NCBI RefSeq assembly: GCF_051020955.1
Contig: NC_135016.1
Span: forward strand, 32,123,131 to 32,187,130
DNA length: 64,000 bases
Direction of reading: 5' to 3'
DNA from: Megalopta genalis
Lineage: Eukaryota; Arthropoda; Insecta; Hymenoptera; Halictidae
The translations under genes and the position numbers were made by a program. Below are positions 12,704-25,563 of the stretch, piece by piece. A model generated the notes under the pieces. That model searched no databases. It saw only the letters and a program-made list of their open reading frames with translations, and was not told where the DNA came from. Position 1 is the first letter of the stretch. Each line of letters begins with the position of its first letter.

Positions 12704-14785
12704 GTTCACGCGGGAACGATCAATTTCTATCGATAATTTTTTTCTTATCGAACTTTCACGTAAATGTTATTTCTGGTATCTGATTTCGATCGAACGTCCG
12801 AACCCCGTCATTTTTGGCGTCTAAGATAGTTAATCTTTTGCAAAGTACGTTCGCCGTACCGCGAAGCACAATGGCAACTGCACGCTCAGAAAATACATAA
12901 CTTTTCGTTAACCCTTCGTGTACGTTATTGTTTTGATAAATGTCCGAGCGAAACTGGAATCAAAGTAAGGTCAAAAGGATTTCCCTGTTCCCGGCGAAAA
13001 CATTTCCTTTCGTCGCGCGGGCACCGCATGAAAATTCGATGTGCCGGATATACGGTCCTCTATTTACTGCAACAATGGCGTCCACGGTCGCGGCGAAGTT
13101 TCGAAGTTTGATGTTCCACCCCCCCCCCCCCACACGACGATCCAAACCCACGAGAAAACCAATATCACCATCCAACCGGCCTCCAGGACCTGACTGTGCT
13201 GCGTTGCATTGATTGATCTGTCCTCGTGGTTGGTCTAATTTCCACGGTCACGAAAAGGCCCTTCATCTCAGGATGCCACAATAGTCCAACCTCCTCCCTT
13301 TGAAGTACCCTCTTCACGAGGCGAAGCGTGTTTAAGATTACTTCGAACGGGAGAAGCGTTTCAGCCTCAAAGAAACTCATTGCTGCGAGGATCTCCTCGT
13401 AGCATCCTCTCTTTTTGTTTTGTTTTAAAGACGTCGATCAACGATATCGACAATCTGTTTTATAGTTGTTGCTTAGCAGCACAACAAACGTGTTACGCTA
13501 GGGTCGAAAGTAATGAACGGACCGCGGATCTTTATCAGGATTACCGTGTGACCTCTTTTTCGAGGACATGTCGTCCTCCTCCTCCTCATTTCGTCCTCTC
13601 GTCCTAATACCTCCTAATAATTCTGGGGAACGTCCTCGTTTTTCTATCGCCAATTTCGGCAAAAATACCCTGTATTTTAAATGAGACCGTAAACTCGAGC
13701 GAAGACCTTTTTACTCAATTAATGTATGCTGAGTGGGTGCTATTCCTTGAGTATACCAAATACTTGGATTAGTTTTCAGAACTTTTGGAGATCGCCGAGT
13801 TTTATTTCGCAATTTCTGGTTCCAATTCGAGCACCGGGAGAGATTTTTCCTTAATTTGATGCTCAGCGAATCGATGAAGGAAACAAACGGTTGATCGTGT
13901 CAATTTTTGCTATTTCATCAAATGTTAAATAGCAAAAACATTTATTGTCGATTAAACATTGTCGACTCGTTAGAATGATTAAGAAAAGAAATAAATGTCT
14001 ACGTAGTTTCTATATCTTGTAATTAATGAAGACAATTTTTATTTTTGCCTTTTTATTTTTATTTTGTTGCCTGCTGCGAAGCTTCGCGATCATGCTAATC
14101 TTCAACGAGTTTGCTCGAAGCGGTTTCGAACGCTATCGTTTAGAGCGAGATCGCATTGCGTATGCTATGAAAATATCATAAAAGTTTCTCGCATAACACC
14201 GTAGAATTGTGCGAGTAATAAATGTAGTAATTTTGAAATTAATCCGCGGGAAACATTGTTCCGCAATTAAACAGCCTTCTAATCTCGTAAAAGGAGCTAC
14301 AAAGACGTTGGAAGACGACGATTGGAACGGTCAGCCTAATTTCCGGTTTTAATTACCGGCGCGAAGACACGTGACGGTTTTTCTCAATTTAGAAAAGATC
14401 CGCTAATGAAATCCAACTGTAATTTCATGGCCGCATAAACTTGAACGTTTTGTGAAATTAAACTGCGCGATGACTGCGGTAATAGTTTTAATTCCATAAT
14501 TTTCCGTGGATTAGTGCCTCTCCTACGTGAGACTTTTTCGTAACGACACTACGCGTTGCCATAAAGCGCCGCTCGCGAGGTACGCCCGGATTTCAGAAAT
14601 TCTCAGTGCGAATGGAACGTTGACAAGATTTTAACATGTCTGCTTTTTAAAAAAAAAAACAAAATCAAATGTTGTTACAGCTGGAATGTATTAAATATTC
14701 TAGGTATCTGTAAAGTAAATGACTATACTGCGAAATTATTAAAAGAAGGTATACATTTTTATTTCGCTTCTGTTTCTTATAATTG
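12704..14785. other. Unassigned DNA
   Basis: Contains a 13-C homopolymer (13119-13131) and a CCTCCTCCT-rich tract near 13572-13615. No exon recognised. Confidence 0.45.
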
Positions 14786-14794
14786 GTTAAGGAT

Positions 14795-14850
14795 ATTATT
14801 ATATTATTATATATTATTATATTATTGTATATATTATTATAAAAATATTT
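14795..14850. repeat. (ATATT)n / (TAT)n microsatellite
   Basis: Uninterrupted ATTATTATAT-type simple repeat. Confidence 0.85.
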
Positions 14851-16980
14851 GTATAAATATCCACAGCCTAGTTGTAACGATGTCGACAGATAAAAATTCT
14901 AAAAGCATCTGAAATTTCGACTAGATTTTATCATATTTACAATTTTTACAAGAAACAAATGCAAATGCATGTTACAGCTTGACTGTGGATCTTTATACAA
15001 AATAAAAATTGTCTACGTTAAATGTAAGAAATATAAGTTACATACTCATATTTTTAGACAATTGTAATAATTTGAAAATAATGTAACAATATTCCCAAAT
15101 TCTTCTAATATTTTCACAGTCCTGTATTTGATCTATTCATTTTTTTAATAAAACTCTTATGTAACAAAAGACCGTGCCAAAATATTGCAATAACGTTGAC
15201 TGAGATTTTAATGTATACTTGAACAAATTTGTAGCTAATTCTAAGCAAAGATCATTAAAAAGTAGATACGAAGCGAGGATAGAGTGTAACTAATTGTAAG
15301 TAAAAGCTAAGAATACTTTAACGAAAAGTAATATTTCCAGGAAATAAAGTAGTCTCGCTATTTCATTTCGGTAAATAAAAAAAGAAAGTGATCTTCCAGT
15401 TTCAAAACGACGCTTCGATACCTTAAGATCGAGGAAACGTGAGAAATTACGCGCTTAAACTCCCGAGTACTCCAACTAAATTGGCAGTATCCGCTATTTT
15501 AACATTTCTTCACACACTTTCTACGAAGCTCGCGAGCCTGTTTGACTGAAATTCCAACGGAATTGAAACTTCGGTCGTAAAGAATCGCGAAATTGTATTC
15601 TCCTCGGATCAAACACGGTTAGCGAAACAGTAACACGGAATATGAGAAATACGAGCTCGCCTGTTTTGTTAGGAACGCTCACGCTCGAACTGCTTCGAAT
15701 TTTCGGAAAACCCGTTCGCATAACTTTTCAGATGGCTCGTAATCGCGGGAACGATCCCGTGCTCGCGGAGAATAGAAAGCGCCGCGAATTAATTTCGCGG
15801 GAGCTGGCAAATCGATTCGTATCGAAAATTTTTCGAGGACAGGCGTTCACACACAACTTTCCAGATTGCACTATGGGTCAAGGGGCATCCGAAAGCGGTA
15901 TAAAGTCCCGTTTCGTAAGTGCCCAAAAAATTAAAAAAGAAACTATATGCACAATTGAATATTAGGCTTACAATGCGGTATGATTCTTTCTTTCATTTAT
16001 ATTAATTATTAACACGGCCACGCGATTTCAAACAAGCTCACCTCGAAATCGCTAAAATTACTAAAATATGAAATTATATTATGTATTTGAAATCTGCGAA
16101 ATTTCATTTTGATGGTACTAATTTGCTGATACTAGCTGTTAATTAGAGTGATTCTTATAATTATCGACGCCACTGGGTGCGACGAAAGTTTTGTACGAAA
16201 ATATTTTGCAGTACTGGAACGGAGTTTCTCTAAGATTCATTAATATTGTACACTGAATATTTATTCTTGTATATGTAATATTTATGTTTTATAATTATAT
16301 TGTTATTTGTAAATCTTGCCGAATGAGTTTTATTACTTAATCTGTGTTAATAAGTTGGCATATGTAAAGCCTTATTGTAAAAAGTCAAAGAATGAGACAT
16401 AAATATGTGATTTCAATCAGAAAATATTTTTTACCACTTTTGGATGCTTTCTGCCGTACAATAGTGCATCGCGTCGTCGCGACGACGAGAAATTCCGTTC
16501 TGTCGAAACTTTTATTGTATTCCGAGGAAACGCCTTAGTCGATTTACTTGTCGAGCACGTCATTCCGAAATCTCCCAGTCACCCTATTGTTGTGCAATTT
16601 CCCGTAATGGCCGTCGCAATGAATTCCCCCGCGATATGCGAAAACAACGGCAATTATGTTGTTGGCAGACGCTTTCGTCGAGCGTCTTGGAAACATCGTT
16701 CTCCTTTATTACTTTTAATGCGAATTATACTCCGTAAGTACAACCACTGGCAAAAGGCATTCGAACACCGGATGACGCACAGCCGAGTCACGGCCACTGG
16801 AAGATATAAAAATGACATGCTTTTGGTTGAAATTCAAGTTCACATGAAAAAAGTCAAAAAACGAGTTCCCAAGCTGAGCAATTAGGGAGAATTTACTGCA
16901 AGAGCAATATTAAAAGAAGTATTATAATGATTGTACGGTAAACTAGTCCCTTTAACATTTCCAAATAAATTCAAGTCGTT
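14851..16980. other. Unassigned AT-rich DNA
   Basis: Holds one copy of the dispersed motif GACTG(T)GGATCTTTATAC (14981-14998) and a probable terminal fragment of the palindromic MITE family (AATTAGGGAGAATTTACTG, 16880-16898). No exon recognised. Confidence 0.45.
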
Positions 16981-16984
16981 TATT

Positions 16985-17165
16985 TATTGTTATTATATAT
17001 TAAAGTTATTATATATATATAAATAAAGTTATATATATTATATATAAATATAAATAAAGTTATATACATATATATATAAAGTTATTATATATTAAATATA
17101 TTATATAAATAGTTATTATATATTAAATATAATAATATAATTATTATTATATTTATTATTTTATT
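16985..17165. repeat. TA-rich microsatellite
   Basis: Long run of ATATATTA / TATATAAATA with no other base composition. Confidence 0.85.
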
Positions 17166-18499
17166 TAGTCCGATTTGAAACAAGTTATTACACTTTAAAA
17201 AGTGTTGGAATATTTTAATTTCATTTTATCCAGAGGTATAATAGCAAAACGTGTTGCAGACATTCTGCGCGCTGAAGCGCAAATTACGAGTTTCTTCGGA
17301 GTTGTCGGGCGCATAAACTTCGTTGCGTTCTCTCACAGTTTTACAAATTCATGATTCGCCTATTATCGCAAACGCTGTTGTGTGTCGCGTTGCATTCCAG
17401 CATGCATGAATTACGAATCGCGCAGAAAATTCGCGACAGCGAACAGGAAGTGTCTATGAACTTATGCGAAAGAGGTCCGACATTTTTGGGAGAGAATTTT
17501 CTTCGATCCTTTGATATGAAAATCTCGTGGTTAAAATAGCTGCCGGGTGTTCCATAACTATATTCTGTACGAGAATTTATTTTATTTGCTTTTTTCCCGC
17601 TTCGCTGTAAAGGTAGCATCGATACGTAACGATCAGGGCGGTGAACGAAAATTTGTGCAAAATCTATGCAATTTTGCAGAAGAAATATTTAGGAAGCTAT
17701 TATTATATTTATTAGTATTATACCAATATTATTGCTAATATTATTACTTAGTATTATACTTATTACTATTATACTTATAGAAGTTCTATTTATGAAATAG
17801 AAATAACAGTCTAGTCCATAAAACAAAGGAACGTCTACTTTAAACGTGCGCGAAATTCGCGAAGAGATTCATGAATTTATTACTCGGATCTCGTAGCAAA
17901 CAATTCGAGAAACACGGTTCCGCGATAAAATCTTTTCTTTTTTTTTTAAGTCCGCGCGTGTGCGCTTTAGTCAGCGCAAGAAAACCTGAATTCTGCCCGT
18001 TGTTCCGGTGTTCATTGTTCCCGTGGGTCTTCGTCTCTTTTCACATCAAGCATCCGGTACGCGAATGACAATCATGACCGTGTCGGACACGAGCTTTCAC
18101 GAGCCACCGAGCTTACCATTAAACCCGGTCATGATGGACGATCTGCGCGGGCTACGGTTTAACTGCCTCTAAGGATTCGGATTAACGGAAACGAATACCG
18201 TTTTGATTAGCTCGCTCGTAAATAAAAGTGCTTTCCCATGGAGAGGCGGGATTTATCGAGTACGGTGGCTCTCCCGATGGCGAGTGTCATCCCTCGGTGA
18301 ACGTTTTCATAATTTACGAGACGGTCCCGTGGAAAACGATGTTCCACGAAAGACCGCGAACGTTCCGGTACAATTATCACGTTTCAGTGCAGTCGTTGGC
18401 GGACCAATACCCGACGACTCTATTTTTCCAGCATGTTACGGACACGGACGTTATCGCGGACAGTTGTTGAAACGGTTCTTAGCGTGTTACCTTGAAATC
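17166..18499. other. Unassigned DNA
   Basis: CpG-rich from 18060 on. A 184-codon open frame (18203-18757) overlaps another frame on the same strand, runs through an inverted-repeat arm and ends inside a mariner derivative, so it is unlikely to be a gene. Confidence 0.45.
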
Positions 18500-18684
18500 A
18501 CCAAGAATTATTTCACCGACAATGTTTCCATCGACGCGTTTCAACGACGTGCCGCATTTCACCGGCACTGTTTATATACCGACACGATGAAATCACCGAC
18601 AAATGTTTACATCGGCTCTCGTTTTCCTGACAAACGTTGTTATCGACATTTCGTGTATAAGGAATGTGGTCGTTGCCGACAATA
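18500..18684 (+). repeat. Left arm of large imperfect inverted repeat
   Basis: Pairs with 19588-19775. Shared blocks include TCACCGACAATGTTT, CCGCATTTCAC, TGTTTATATACCG and ATGTTTACATCG. Within the arm a CACCGACAATGTTT-like motif recurs several times. A mariner derivative follows at the arm's end. Confidence 0.85.
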
Positions 18685-18686
18685 TA

Positions 18687-18920
18687 TTAGGTCTACCGGA
18701 AAGTTCTGTCTGATAATGTCATCGCAAATTTCGATAGGTATGCACATGTTCATTTGAGACATACATTTTTGAAAAATGTTGCTCACAAATTGCTATCACG
18801 CTGGTAAGAGGTCATAAGTAACGACGGAAATGATATTGTACAATATATATTACTAAATTTATGAAAAATCTATTATTTCCTTTTATTTCTTAAACGGTCA
18901 GAACTTTCCGGTAGACCTAA
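18687..18920 (+). mobile_element. Mariner deletion derivative (TTAGGTCTACCGG ends)
   Basis: 234-bp element with inverted ends TTAGGTCTACCGGAAAGTTC / complementary right end, flanked by TA. The inside keeps a decayed piece of the transposase C-terminus (matching TCACGCTGG.AAGA.GTCATAA at 36220-36245). Same family as 35811-36345. Confidence 0.9.
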
Positions 18921-18922
18921 TA

Positions 18923-19234
18923 TTAGAACAGCCATTAAACGGTGAATCACCTCGAAAAAGAGGAAGGAAAGATAAAAAAGGAAGGGAGAAAGAATTTAAA
19001 AAAAATACTACAGAATCGTGAAACTTATATAGAAATGAATTTCCTTAAAGCATCAGCAAATAATGTATCTTTCTAATTCGATTTATAACTAACGAAATAG
19101 TTAACAGTTCTTCCTCGCAAGTACAATTAATATATAATTCATAATAATGAACTAATTAACAAGTGTCAGGTTAAATTACTTTACTTTTGTTAAAATCTGA
19201 CAATGAATAAAAATGTTGATTAATAAAGTAATAA
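18923..19234. other. Spacer between two mariner derivatives
   Basis: AT-rich, unassigned; forms the loop of the large inverted repeat together with the two insertions. Confidence 0.5.
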
Positions 19235-19236
19235 TA

Positions 19237-19465
19237 TTGGGTTGGCAACTAAGTAATTGCCGACTTGCTCAATGAAATAACAAATTTTTTTTACTTGGAA
19301 TGAAGTTTAATCTGTAACGTATTTTCCATTTTGTTCGATGACCTTTCGCCATCTCTCTGACAACTTGAAAATATACTCGTCGTGTCACAAAATATTGCCA
19401 TTTCTCCATGACGAGTATGGTTAAATTTGCCCAGTTGCTAACATTCACGGATAATAAAAAATAAC

Positions 19466-19497
<32 letters not shown>

Positions 19498-19585
19498 TTT
19501 ATAATATAACATTTACGGATATCATAAAAATGGGAGTGAGAGACATCTATAACTGAAATCGGCAATTACTTAGTTGCCAACCCAA
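19237..19585 (-). mobile_element. Chimeric mariner derivative carrying a piggyBac-like fragment
   Basis: 349-bp element with perfect TTGGGTTGGCAACTAAGT-type ends and TA duplication. The outer parts match the other mariner copies here, but most of the transposase region is replaced by 19374-19423. On the minus strand that piece reads TTAACC then ATACTCGTCATGGAG, and it matches the left end of the TTAA-flanked element at 27524. This looks like insertion of a piggyBac-like MITE at TTAA followed by deletion. A (TAA)n tract lies at 19466-19497. Confidence 0.9.
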
Positions 19586-19587
19586 TA

Positions 19588-19775
19588 TAAACATATCAGT
19601 ATTGTCTCTATTTCTACGTTTCTTAGACAGAAAGTATCGATAATAACATTCGTCGGTGAGTAACGCGAGTCGATGTAAACATATGTCGGCGATTTCAACG
19701 TGACGGTATATAAACAATGTCGGTGTGAAATGCGGTGCCGCTGAAAACATTGTCGGTGACATAATTGTTGATGAT
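19588..19775 (-). repeat. Right arm of large imperfect inverted repeat
   Basis: Reverse complement of 18500-18684 with roughly one mismatch in four or five bases by eye. It starts directly after the mariner target duplication. Confidence 0.85.
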
Positions 19776-21757
19776 ATCAATCGTAGCAACTGACATACTG
19801 TGGTGTAGTGTGCATAATCGTAGACTCAAAGTAACCTTTCACATTGTTACCGATATCTAAACGAAAACTTAACAAAATATCGCGTTTGTATATTTCTATT
19901 TTTTATTATTTCTAATGAAAAAGTATAGAAGTATGATTTTCCGATAAGATTCTGTTTAAATATTACTAAAAAGTTACTTCGAGTCTATAATTATTCACAC
20001 CACTGTGCTGGGGATTTTTATAAGGATTACCATTTTCGTGATACGTTTTGTCCGAAGGATAAGAATATTCTTATTTGTCTGTCCTTTCGTATATGTACGT
20101 GTATACATATAATCGATCCCTGTCTCGTATGTTCAATATATTGTAAGCTTTCGTAATCTCTTATAATATCTAATGTATTATTAAATCTCATATGAGAGAT
20201 TTCAATATTAAAAAGATATGTGAATGGCTCGGAAGCCAATCACCTTAAAATTGAGATAAATAAGAATTTTGCAAATTATAGCTGTACAAAAATAACAACG
20301 CTGTTAATAATATGAAGCAGAATTTTTATTATGAACAAAGAACAGAGTCCTGCTCTTAGTCAGAAAAGATTTCCGAAAATGATGACACGCAACGCGTCTA
20401 GTATAATTTCATACTGTTTTACATTTTATTTTATCAACAGCACAGCTGTTATACGAAATAAAATTCTACTTGGCCCGTTCGCTTAAAGTTTCCTTCTAAA
20501 AATGGAAATTTGCATAAACATCCAGAGCTTAGTAATCACTGGTCTATGCAAATTTACAGTTCTCTTGAGGAACTCGAAGAAACTGAAAGTAAGGAATATC
20601 GTCTCATCTCCATCGTCGATGTCTTTAGGAAGTTAAAAATATTATTAAACTGTTTTATATTCTATTAAATATTGTATCCTATAATTTTTTTGAAGGTTTT
20701 AGAAAATTAATAATATTGGATATGTCTAATATTCTATACGAATACGATTAAATTCTGTAAATAGAAAATTTAATTAGGAACTATTAAAAATAGGAAATAT
20801 AGGTTTTTTAAAATAATACATTAATACATTGTCAATTTATTCTTCCAGATGCTCACTGCGAAGAGAAGAAGCATAAGAAGAAGAAGACATTCGTTGAATA
20901 TCAAGCTTAATGATGACTGATGGATTTAACGACCTTGGCCAATGGAAATTGTTCTTTCCGCAGCGGTTGAGGTTAATCAATTCATCTTTCTTCATTAAGC
21001 TCTTAATCGTGCCTTTACCGTAGATATAAAGTTACGGAGAAACGGTGCGTGACAGAATTAAAACGAAAAGTAATAGAGCTTCTACAAAATTACGTAATAT
21101 TGCTGAATCCTGATTAATGATTTCGCGAAAATTTCAACTCCCATGATTCGTAATAATTGAACGGTGTTACACATTTACGAGAATTTCTATAAGAACGTGA
21201 ACCGACACTGCAGATCGTTCGAAGAAGTTTCATTTCAGCTTCTCGCCGTCCGTGTCTTCAATCCATAACTTTCTATGCTCTTGAAAGCTCTAAAACTTTC
21301 AATATCTTCTTAATATGGCATTTAAACGGGCATTGTATTTACCAACTTTGTGCTTATTCCTTCTGTCGTTTCGCACTCGCCATTTCGTCACTATCGTACC
21401 GATCTATAACATTGAACAATTTTCTAAAAATTATGAAATATATTTTCTAAATTATGAAAACAGCTTAGAGTATAAGTATACTTCGTTATTTTAATTCAAT
21501 GCGTGAATTTAGCAATAAAAAGGAAGGTAGTTGAAGGTAGCAATAAATTGCTTGAATGAAAAATGATCAACGGTTTCTTTCACTTGCAAATTGATGATAC
21601 TCTCAATAATAGGATAGTAAATAAAAATTTCAATCACTTAAAAGCTTCTTTTTATATTCTAATGACGCTAAAACGATTTATTTTTCACGTTCGACTATGA
21701 TCTTGAAATAAATAATAACCATAACCTTTCCATACAAATGAACTCTAATAATGGAAG
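19776..21757. other. Unassigned AT-rich DNA
   Basis: No exon or element recognised. (GAAGAA)-rich patch at 20863-20890. Confidence 0.45.
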
Positions 21758-22055
21758 GTCCCCAGGGCTGACGCTCACTTTTTGATGAGATTTTGAAGGC
21801 AGACGGCTTATAGTTTTTCAGATAATTAATGTTACAATTGCTAATGAGAGGTCAGAAAGACGCTCTGGATTACGCAGCGCGGCAAGGAGTGGCGAGAGGG
21901 GGGTGCCCCTCAGGTCGCGAAAGGCAACTATAACATTAATTATCTCAAAAACTATAAGCTGTCTGCCCTCAAAAACCGAGTATTATTGGATTCAGCTTTA
22001 CAAGCTTTATAACTGTACCAAATCTCATTAAAAAGTGAACGTCAGCCCTGGGGAC
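21758..22055. mobile_element. Palindromic MITE (GTCCCCAGGGCTGACG ends)
   Basis: 298-bp inverted repeat. Left arm GTCCCCAGGGCTGACG.TCAC, then GGCAGACGGCTTATAGTTTT; the right arm mirrors both blocks and ends CGTCAGCCCTGGGGAC. The middle is GC-rich (21855-21930). No clear target duplication and no protein; superfamily unknown. Confidence 0.88.
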
Positions 22056-22768
22056 TTTGCCTCGAATGTCTAGTACAACCGTGTCAAATAAGATGGGACC
22101 AATTGACCGAGTTATTCGAAGATTGCCTTATTCGTATGCATATCCACAATCAAGATGCATGAATCGAATCACACATTTCCGGAAGCCTTACCTTCCGCAG
22201 CGGATTCGGAACGGTATCGAAAACAATATTGGAATATGAAAACCGGAATATTGAGTTTGTTAAAATTTCACACGCGAACAGGGTAATATTATGCTCGATC
22301 ACATATTGCGCGAACGTTCGTTGCGAGCTGTAGAACAGATCAAAGGTGGTAGCACATTCGCCTGATTCGGCTTCGAATGATTATTATCTGCACCCCGGTC
22401 CCAGGGAGCTGTTGCAACCGGCGGGGAAATTCAACGAAAATTCTCAGACGATATCAGATGCTGAATTCGTTGGGATAAGAAAGGAACTTCACCCGGACGT
22501 GGATTGAAAGAATAAACGTAGGGGTAATGCTTTCCGGGGCAAATCGAAAATATTCCCGAACGTGTTTCAGAGTACCGAGAGCTTTCGGATGATCTGCAGA
22601 CACGTCCCTGCTTCCAAAGCTTTTTCCCAATATCGCCAATGATTTTTTGACAACTATAACCACCGAGCCCTTAAAACAAAATATCGAATAGAATTTCTCA
22701 TAGGAAGATTTTTGAAATCTCAAGAACTGTAAAAGAAAAATTCAGAAACCAGTCATTTTAATTCATAT
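22056..22768. other. Unassigned DNA
   Basis: No exon recognised; short opposite-strand open frame at 22454-22723 without a domain. Confidence 0.4.
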
Positions 22769-22772
22769 TTAA

Positions 22773-23458
22773 ATATATATTTTGAATACTCCTGGCCGAA
22801 ACGGTTCGGAGCGCGGCTATCGCTGACTATCTCTGGGGGCGGAATACTTTTTTGCCACACTGAAGTGACTATTTAAGGCGCAAACAGTAATAAATTATAG
22901 TGATTCTTTTGCAGAAGGTTAAATAATTAATCTTCTGATTCAATGTCTCTGATGATAGTGATTCACTATATTCTATTTCACTGTCGTCCCTTGTGAAATA
23001 TTCCTCAAGATTTGACATTTTGTAGGGTGTCACGAATAAAAAGAAAAAAACGAACAAGTTATATTCCGCACTATCGTTGTTGACGCGAGCGAGACCGTGA
23101 GATTCTTACATCACAAGACGATACTGCTGACTGAGTCGTTTTGAGTGCTTCGAGTCGCGAGAAGATGACAGTGCAGGTAATTATTTTGAAATCTGATTGG
23201 TTAGAGAGTGGGACATAAAATGGGATTTCCGTTTCGAAAATTCCCGGGGATTTTTATAACCCTAATATTGCCCAACCGCTACCTAAGGAAGGCAAATTAC
23301 TAACGAGTGCCCCTGTATTAATTTTACACGAAAATAACTGCATATCGATTGAAAAAATCGACAAACGCATATATGCGCCCTTAGTCCAGGCCGATAACTT
23401 AGAGAAAACACGGATGACTTTCGCCAAACGCATATATGCGTCCATAGAGCTCTAAGGG
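22773..23458 (-). mobile_element. piggyBac-like non-autonomous element, family 2, copy 1
   Basis: TTAA lies at 23459-23462 next to the end that reads CCCTTAGAGCTCTATGG on the minus strand. The other end matches 30213-30742 up to GAATACTCCTGGCC, with a probable TTAA at 22769-22772, although the last bases have diverged. It shares CCGAAACGGTTC, CACTGAAGTG and CATATATGCG-type blocks with the 30213 copy in opposite orientation. It keeps the start of an acidic transposase-like frame. Confidence 0.8.
22869..23018 (-). pseudogene. piggyBac-like transposase N-terminal remnant
   Basis: From ATG at 23018-23016 the minus strand reads M-S-N-L-E-E-Y-F-T-R-D-D-S-E-I-E-Y-S-E-S and then S-S-E-T. Acidic, serine-rich N-termini of this kind are typical of piggyBac transposases. 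About 25 residues in, the frame runs into non-coding 3' element sequence (also present in the 30213 copy) and stops, so the catalytic core is deleted. The piggyBac assignment rests on the TTAA ends plus this short motif. Confidence 0.6.
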
Positions 23459-23497
23459 TTAATATACTTTATATACTTTAATATACTGGTATATATA

Positions 23498-23875
23498 CAG
23501 GGTGTCCCAAAAATGTCTCGCAATCCGGAAATGGCGGGTTCCTCGGATCATTTGAAGCAACCTCTTCCTTTACAAAAATTTTCTCCGAGGCACCGTTAAC
23601 GAGTTATTAACGAAAAATAGTGATCAATGAGAGGCGAGCTCAGCTGGTGCGAGGCAGCCGAGCCAACAGCGCCAGCGGTCGAGCAGTCGAATCCCAGCTC
23701 AGCTGATTGGCTCGGTCGCCTCGCACCAGCTGAGCTCGCCTCTCATTGATCACTATTTTTCGTTAATAACTCGTTAACGGTGCCTCGGAGAAAATTTTTG
23801 TAAAGGAAGAGGTTGCTTCAAATGACCTGAGGAACCCGCCATTTTCGGACTGCAAGACAGTTTTGGGACACCCTG
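23498..23875. mobile_element. Foldback MITE, CAGGGTGTCCCA family, intact
   Basis: 378-bp near-perfect palindrome with TA at both sides. Ends CAGGGTGTCCCAAAAATG / TTTTGGGACACCCTG. Arms of about 150 bp contain GTTATTAACGAAAAATAGTG and GAGGCGAGCTCAGCTGGTGC, around a short GC-rich loop (23660-23700). Best reference copy of the family in this window. Confidence 0.95.
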
Positions 23876-25338
23876 TATATTTAACTGCTGTATATATAAC
23901 CCTTGCAACGATAATCCGATGTACCAACAGATTCAAAGATTATATTTTCATGCCAACGTAAATTATTATATTAGACTTATATATTAACATTTTAAATTAC
24001 AACCTTGTTGAAATCAGAATTTGCTTATTTTTACAAAATCAATTTTTATTTTTCCTTTGTATTTTCATATTAATTAGTCTGCAGAGTCTGCCTTTATGGT
24101 AGAAATGGATCAATGAAATACAGAGAAGCGAAGGCATTTAAAGAATTTAACAAAATTGTCGCATTATTTCCAATTTTCTGGAACTATTATTAGGTGAAAT
24201 ACGTTTTAACTTATGCTTTTTACAGCTGGATTTGTAAATCGATGTTAAAAATTATCTCTTATGTAATGAACTTAAAAATATTGCATTACAGTGCAGTTTC
24301 GTTTTCAAACACGATTAGCGTAAGTTTTTATGAACACCGTAGGAGGCTTAAACAAACGAATTACACCGATTTCAAGATAATCGTGGAATTATAATCGCAA
24401 ATGCATTTAGAATGGAATTAGTTAGAATTGTAAGCTTATAATGTGATTATAAAGATGGAAACAGAATTTTGATGATAAACAGAATTGTTCGGATGTTTCA
24501 TAATGAATGTGTCACGAATCGTAGACAGAAAACCACGGTATGCGCGATCGATCAACTATGTCCAGCTAGCGTACACGAGAAAACATTTTTCTAGTAATCA
24601 CATTCATTTTTAAGTTACCGGAAATGATGGAGTAGTTCAAACCAGAATCCTAGCTAATAATGAATAATCGTTGTTTGGATTCAGGTTGTCAAACTTCGAG
24701 GCGACGTATAGTTGAAATTAGCCAAATATTCATAACAATTTTTTTTAATACCGGACCACGATAGATTGCGTTAGTAACGAAATTTTTAAACGAAATAAAA
24801 TAGCAATTCTAGAAAGATTTTGATTTATCGAATTTGTTAGTATAGGAAATCTGTTTTCTCTATACTCGTTTCTAAAATTGAAAATTTCCATGAGAATCTA
24901 CAATTTGGTTTTTAGAGTTTATTTGTTGCAGTAGATACGAAACTAATCACTGTTTCTAGTTGATATTCAATTTTTTGTTGTAACATATTCTGCTAAATTG
25001 ATTTTCTTTCCTATGTATAATATTTAATATAATGAAAAGCTTTAATCTCGTTAACAATAAATAAGCAGACTGCTGATTTGATAAATTTATGCATACACAA
25101 AGTGTAGCAAACGTAGGAGACAAATGTAATAATCCTGTTAGATTATTGTTTTCATATCATTAAAAATATCAAGGTTAAAATTGTGGTATTAGTTAACTCC
25201 CGTTTTTTGCGATCGAGATAGAGAATGTTTATTTCCAACTTATGCACAGTCCAATAATCAGATATAGTGGATTTTGAGGGATTTTTGAGATGATAGTCCA
25301 GCAATCAACGCGATGAGAACGAAATTTATGATGTAGCT
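23876..25338. other. Unassigned AT-rich DNA
   Basis: Nothing recognised in either strand. Confidence 0.45.
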
Positions 25339-25555
25339 CAGGGGTGTCGAACTCGCGGCCCGAGATGAACATTTTTGATGTCAAGTATCAGGACGTAAAC
25401 AATAATTTAACTTTATATATGTTTATTACAATGTACTAGTCAAAATAAAAATATTTGTTTCTATGAACATTGATTTTTTTTTGCTGCCCACCTAAAATTA
25501 AGCATTGTTTATTTATTATTATGACCCAAGTTAGCTTTTGAGTTTGACACCCCTG
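25339..25555. mobile_element. hAT MITE with perfect 8-bp target duplication
   Basis: Ends CAGGGGTGTCGAACTC / GAGTTTGACACCCCTG, flanked by ATGTAGCT at 25331-25338 and 25556-25563. The 8-bp duplication and CAGGGGT..AA ends indicate the hAT superfamily. Inverted relative at 37039-37368. 217 bp, non-coding. Confidence 0.95.
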
Positions 25556-25563
25556 ATGTAGCT

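Noticed and set aside
18203..18757. 184-codon open frame on the plus strand
   Set aside because: It crosses an inverted-repeat arm and ends in a mariner derivative, overlaps another open frame, and has no domain.
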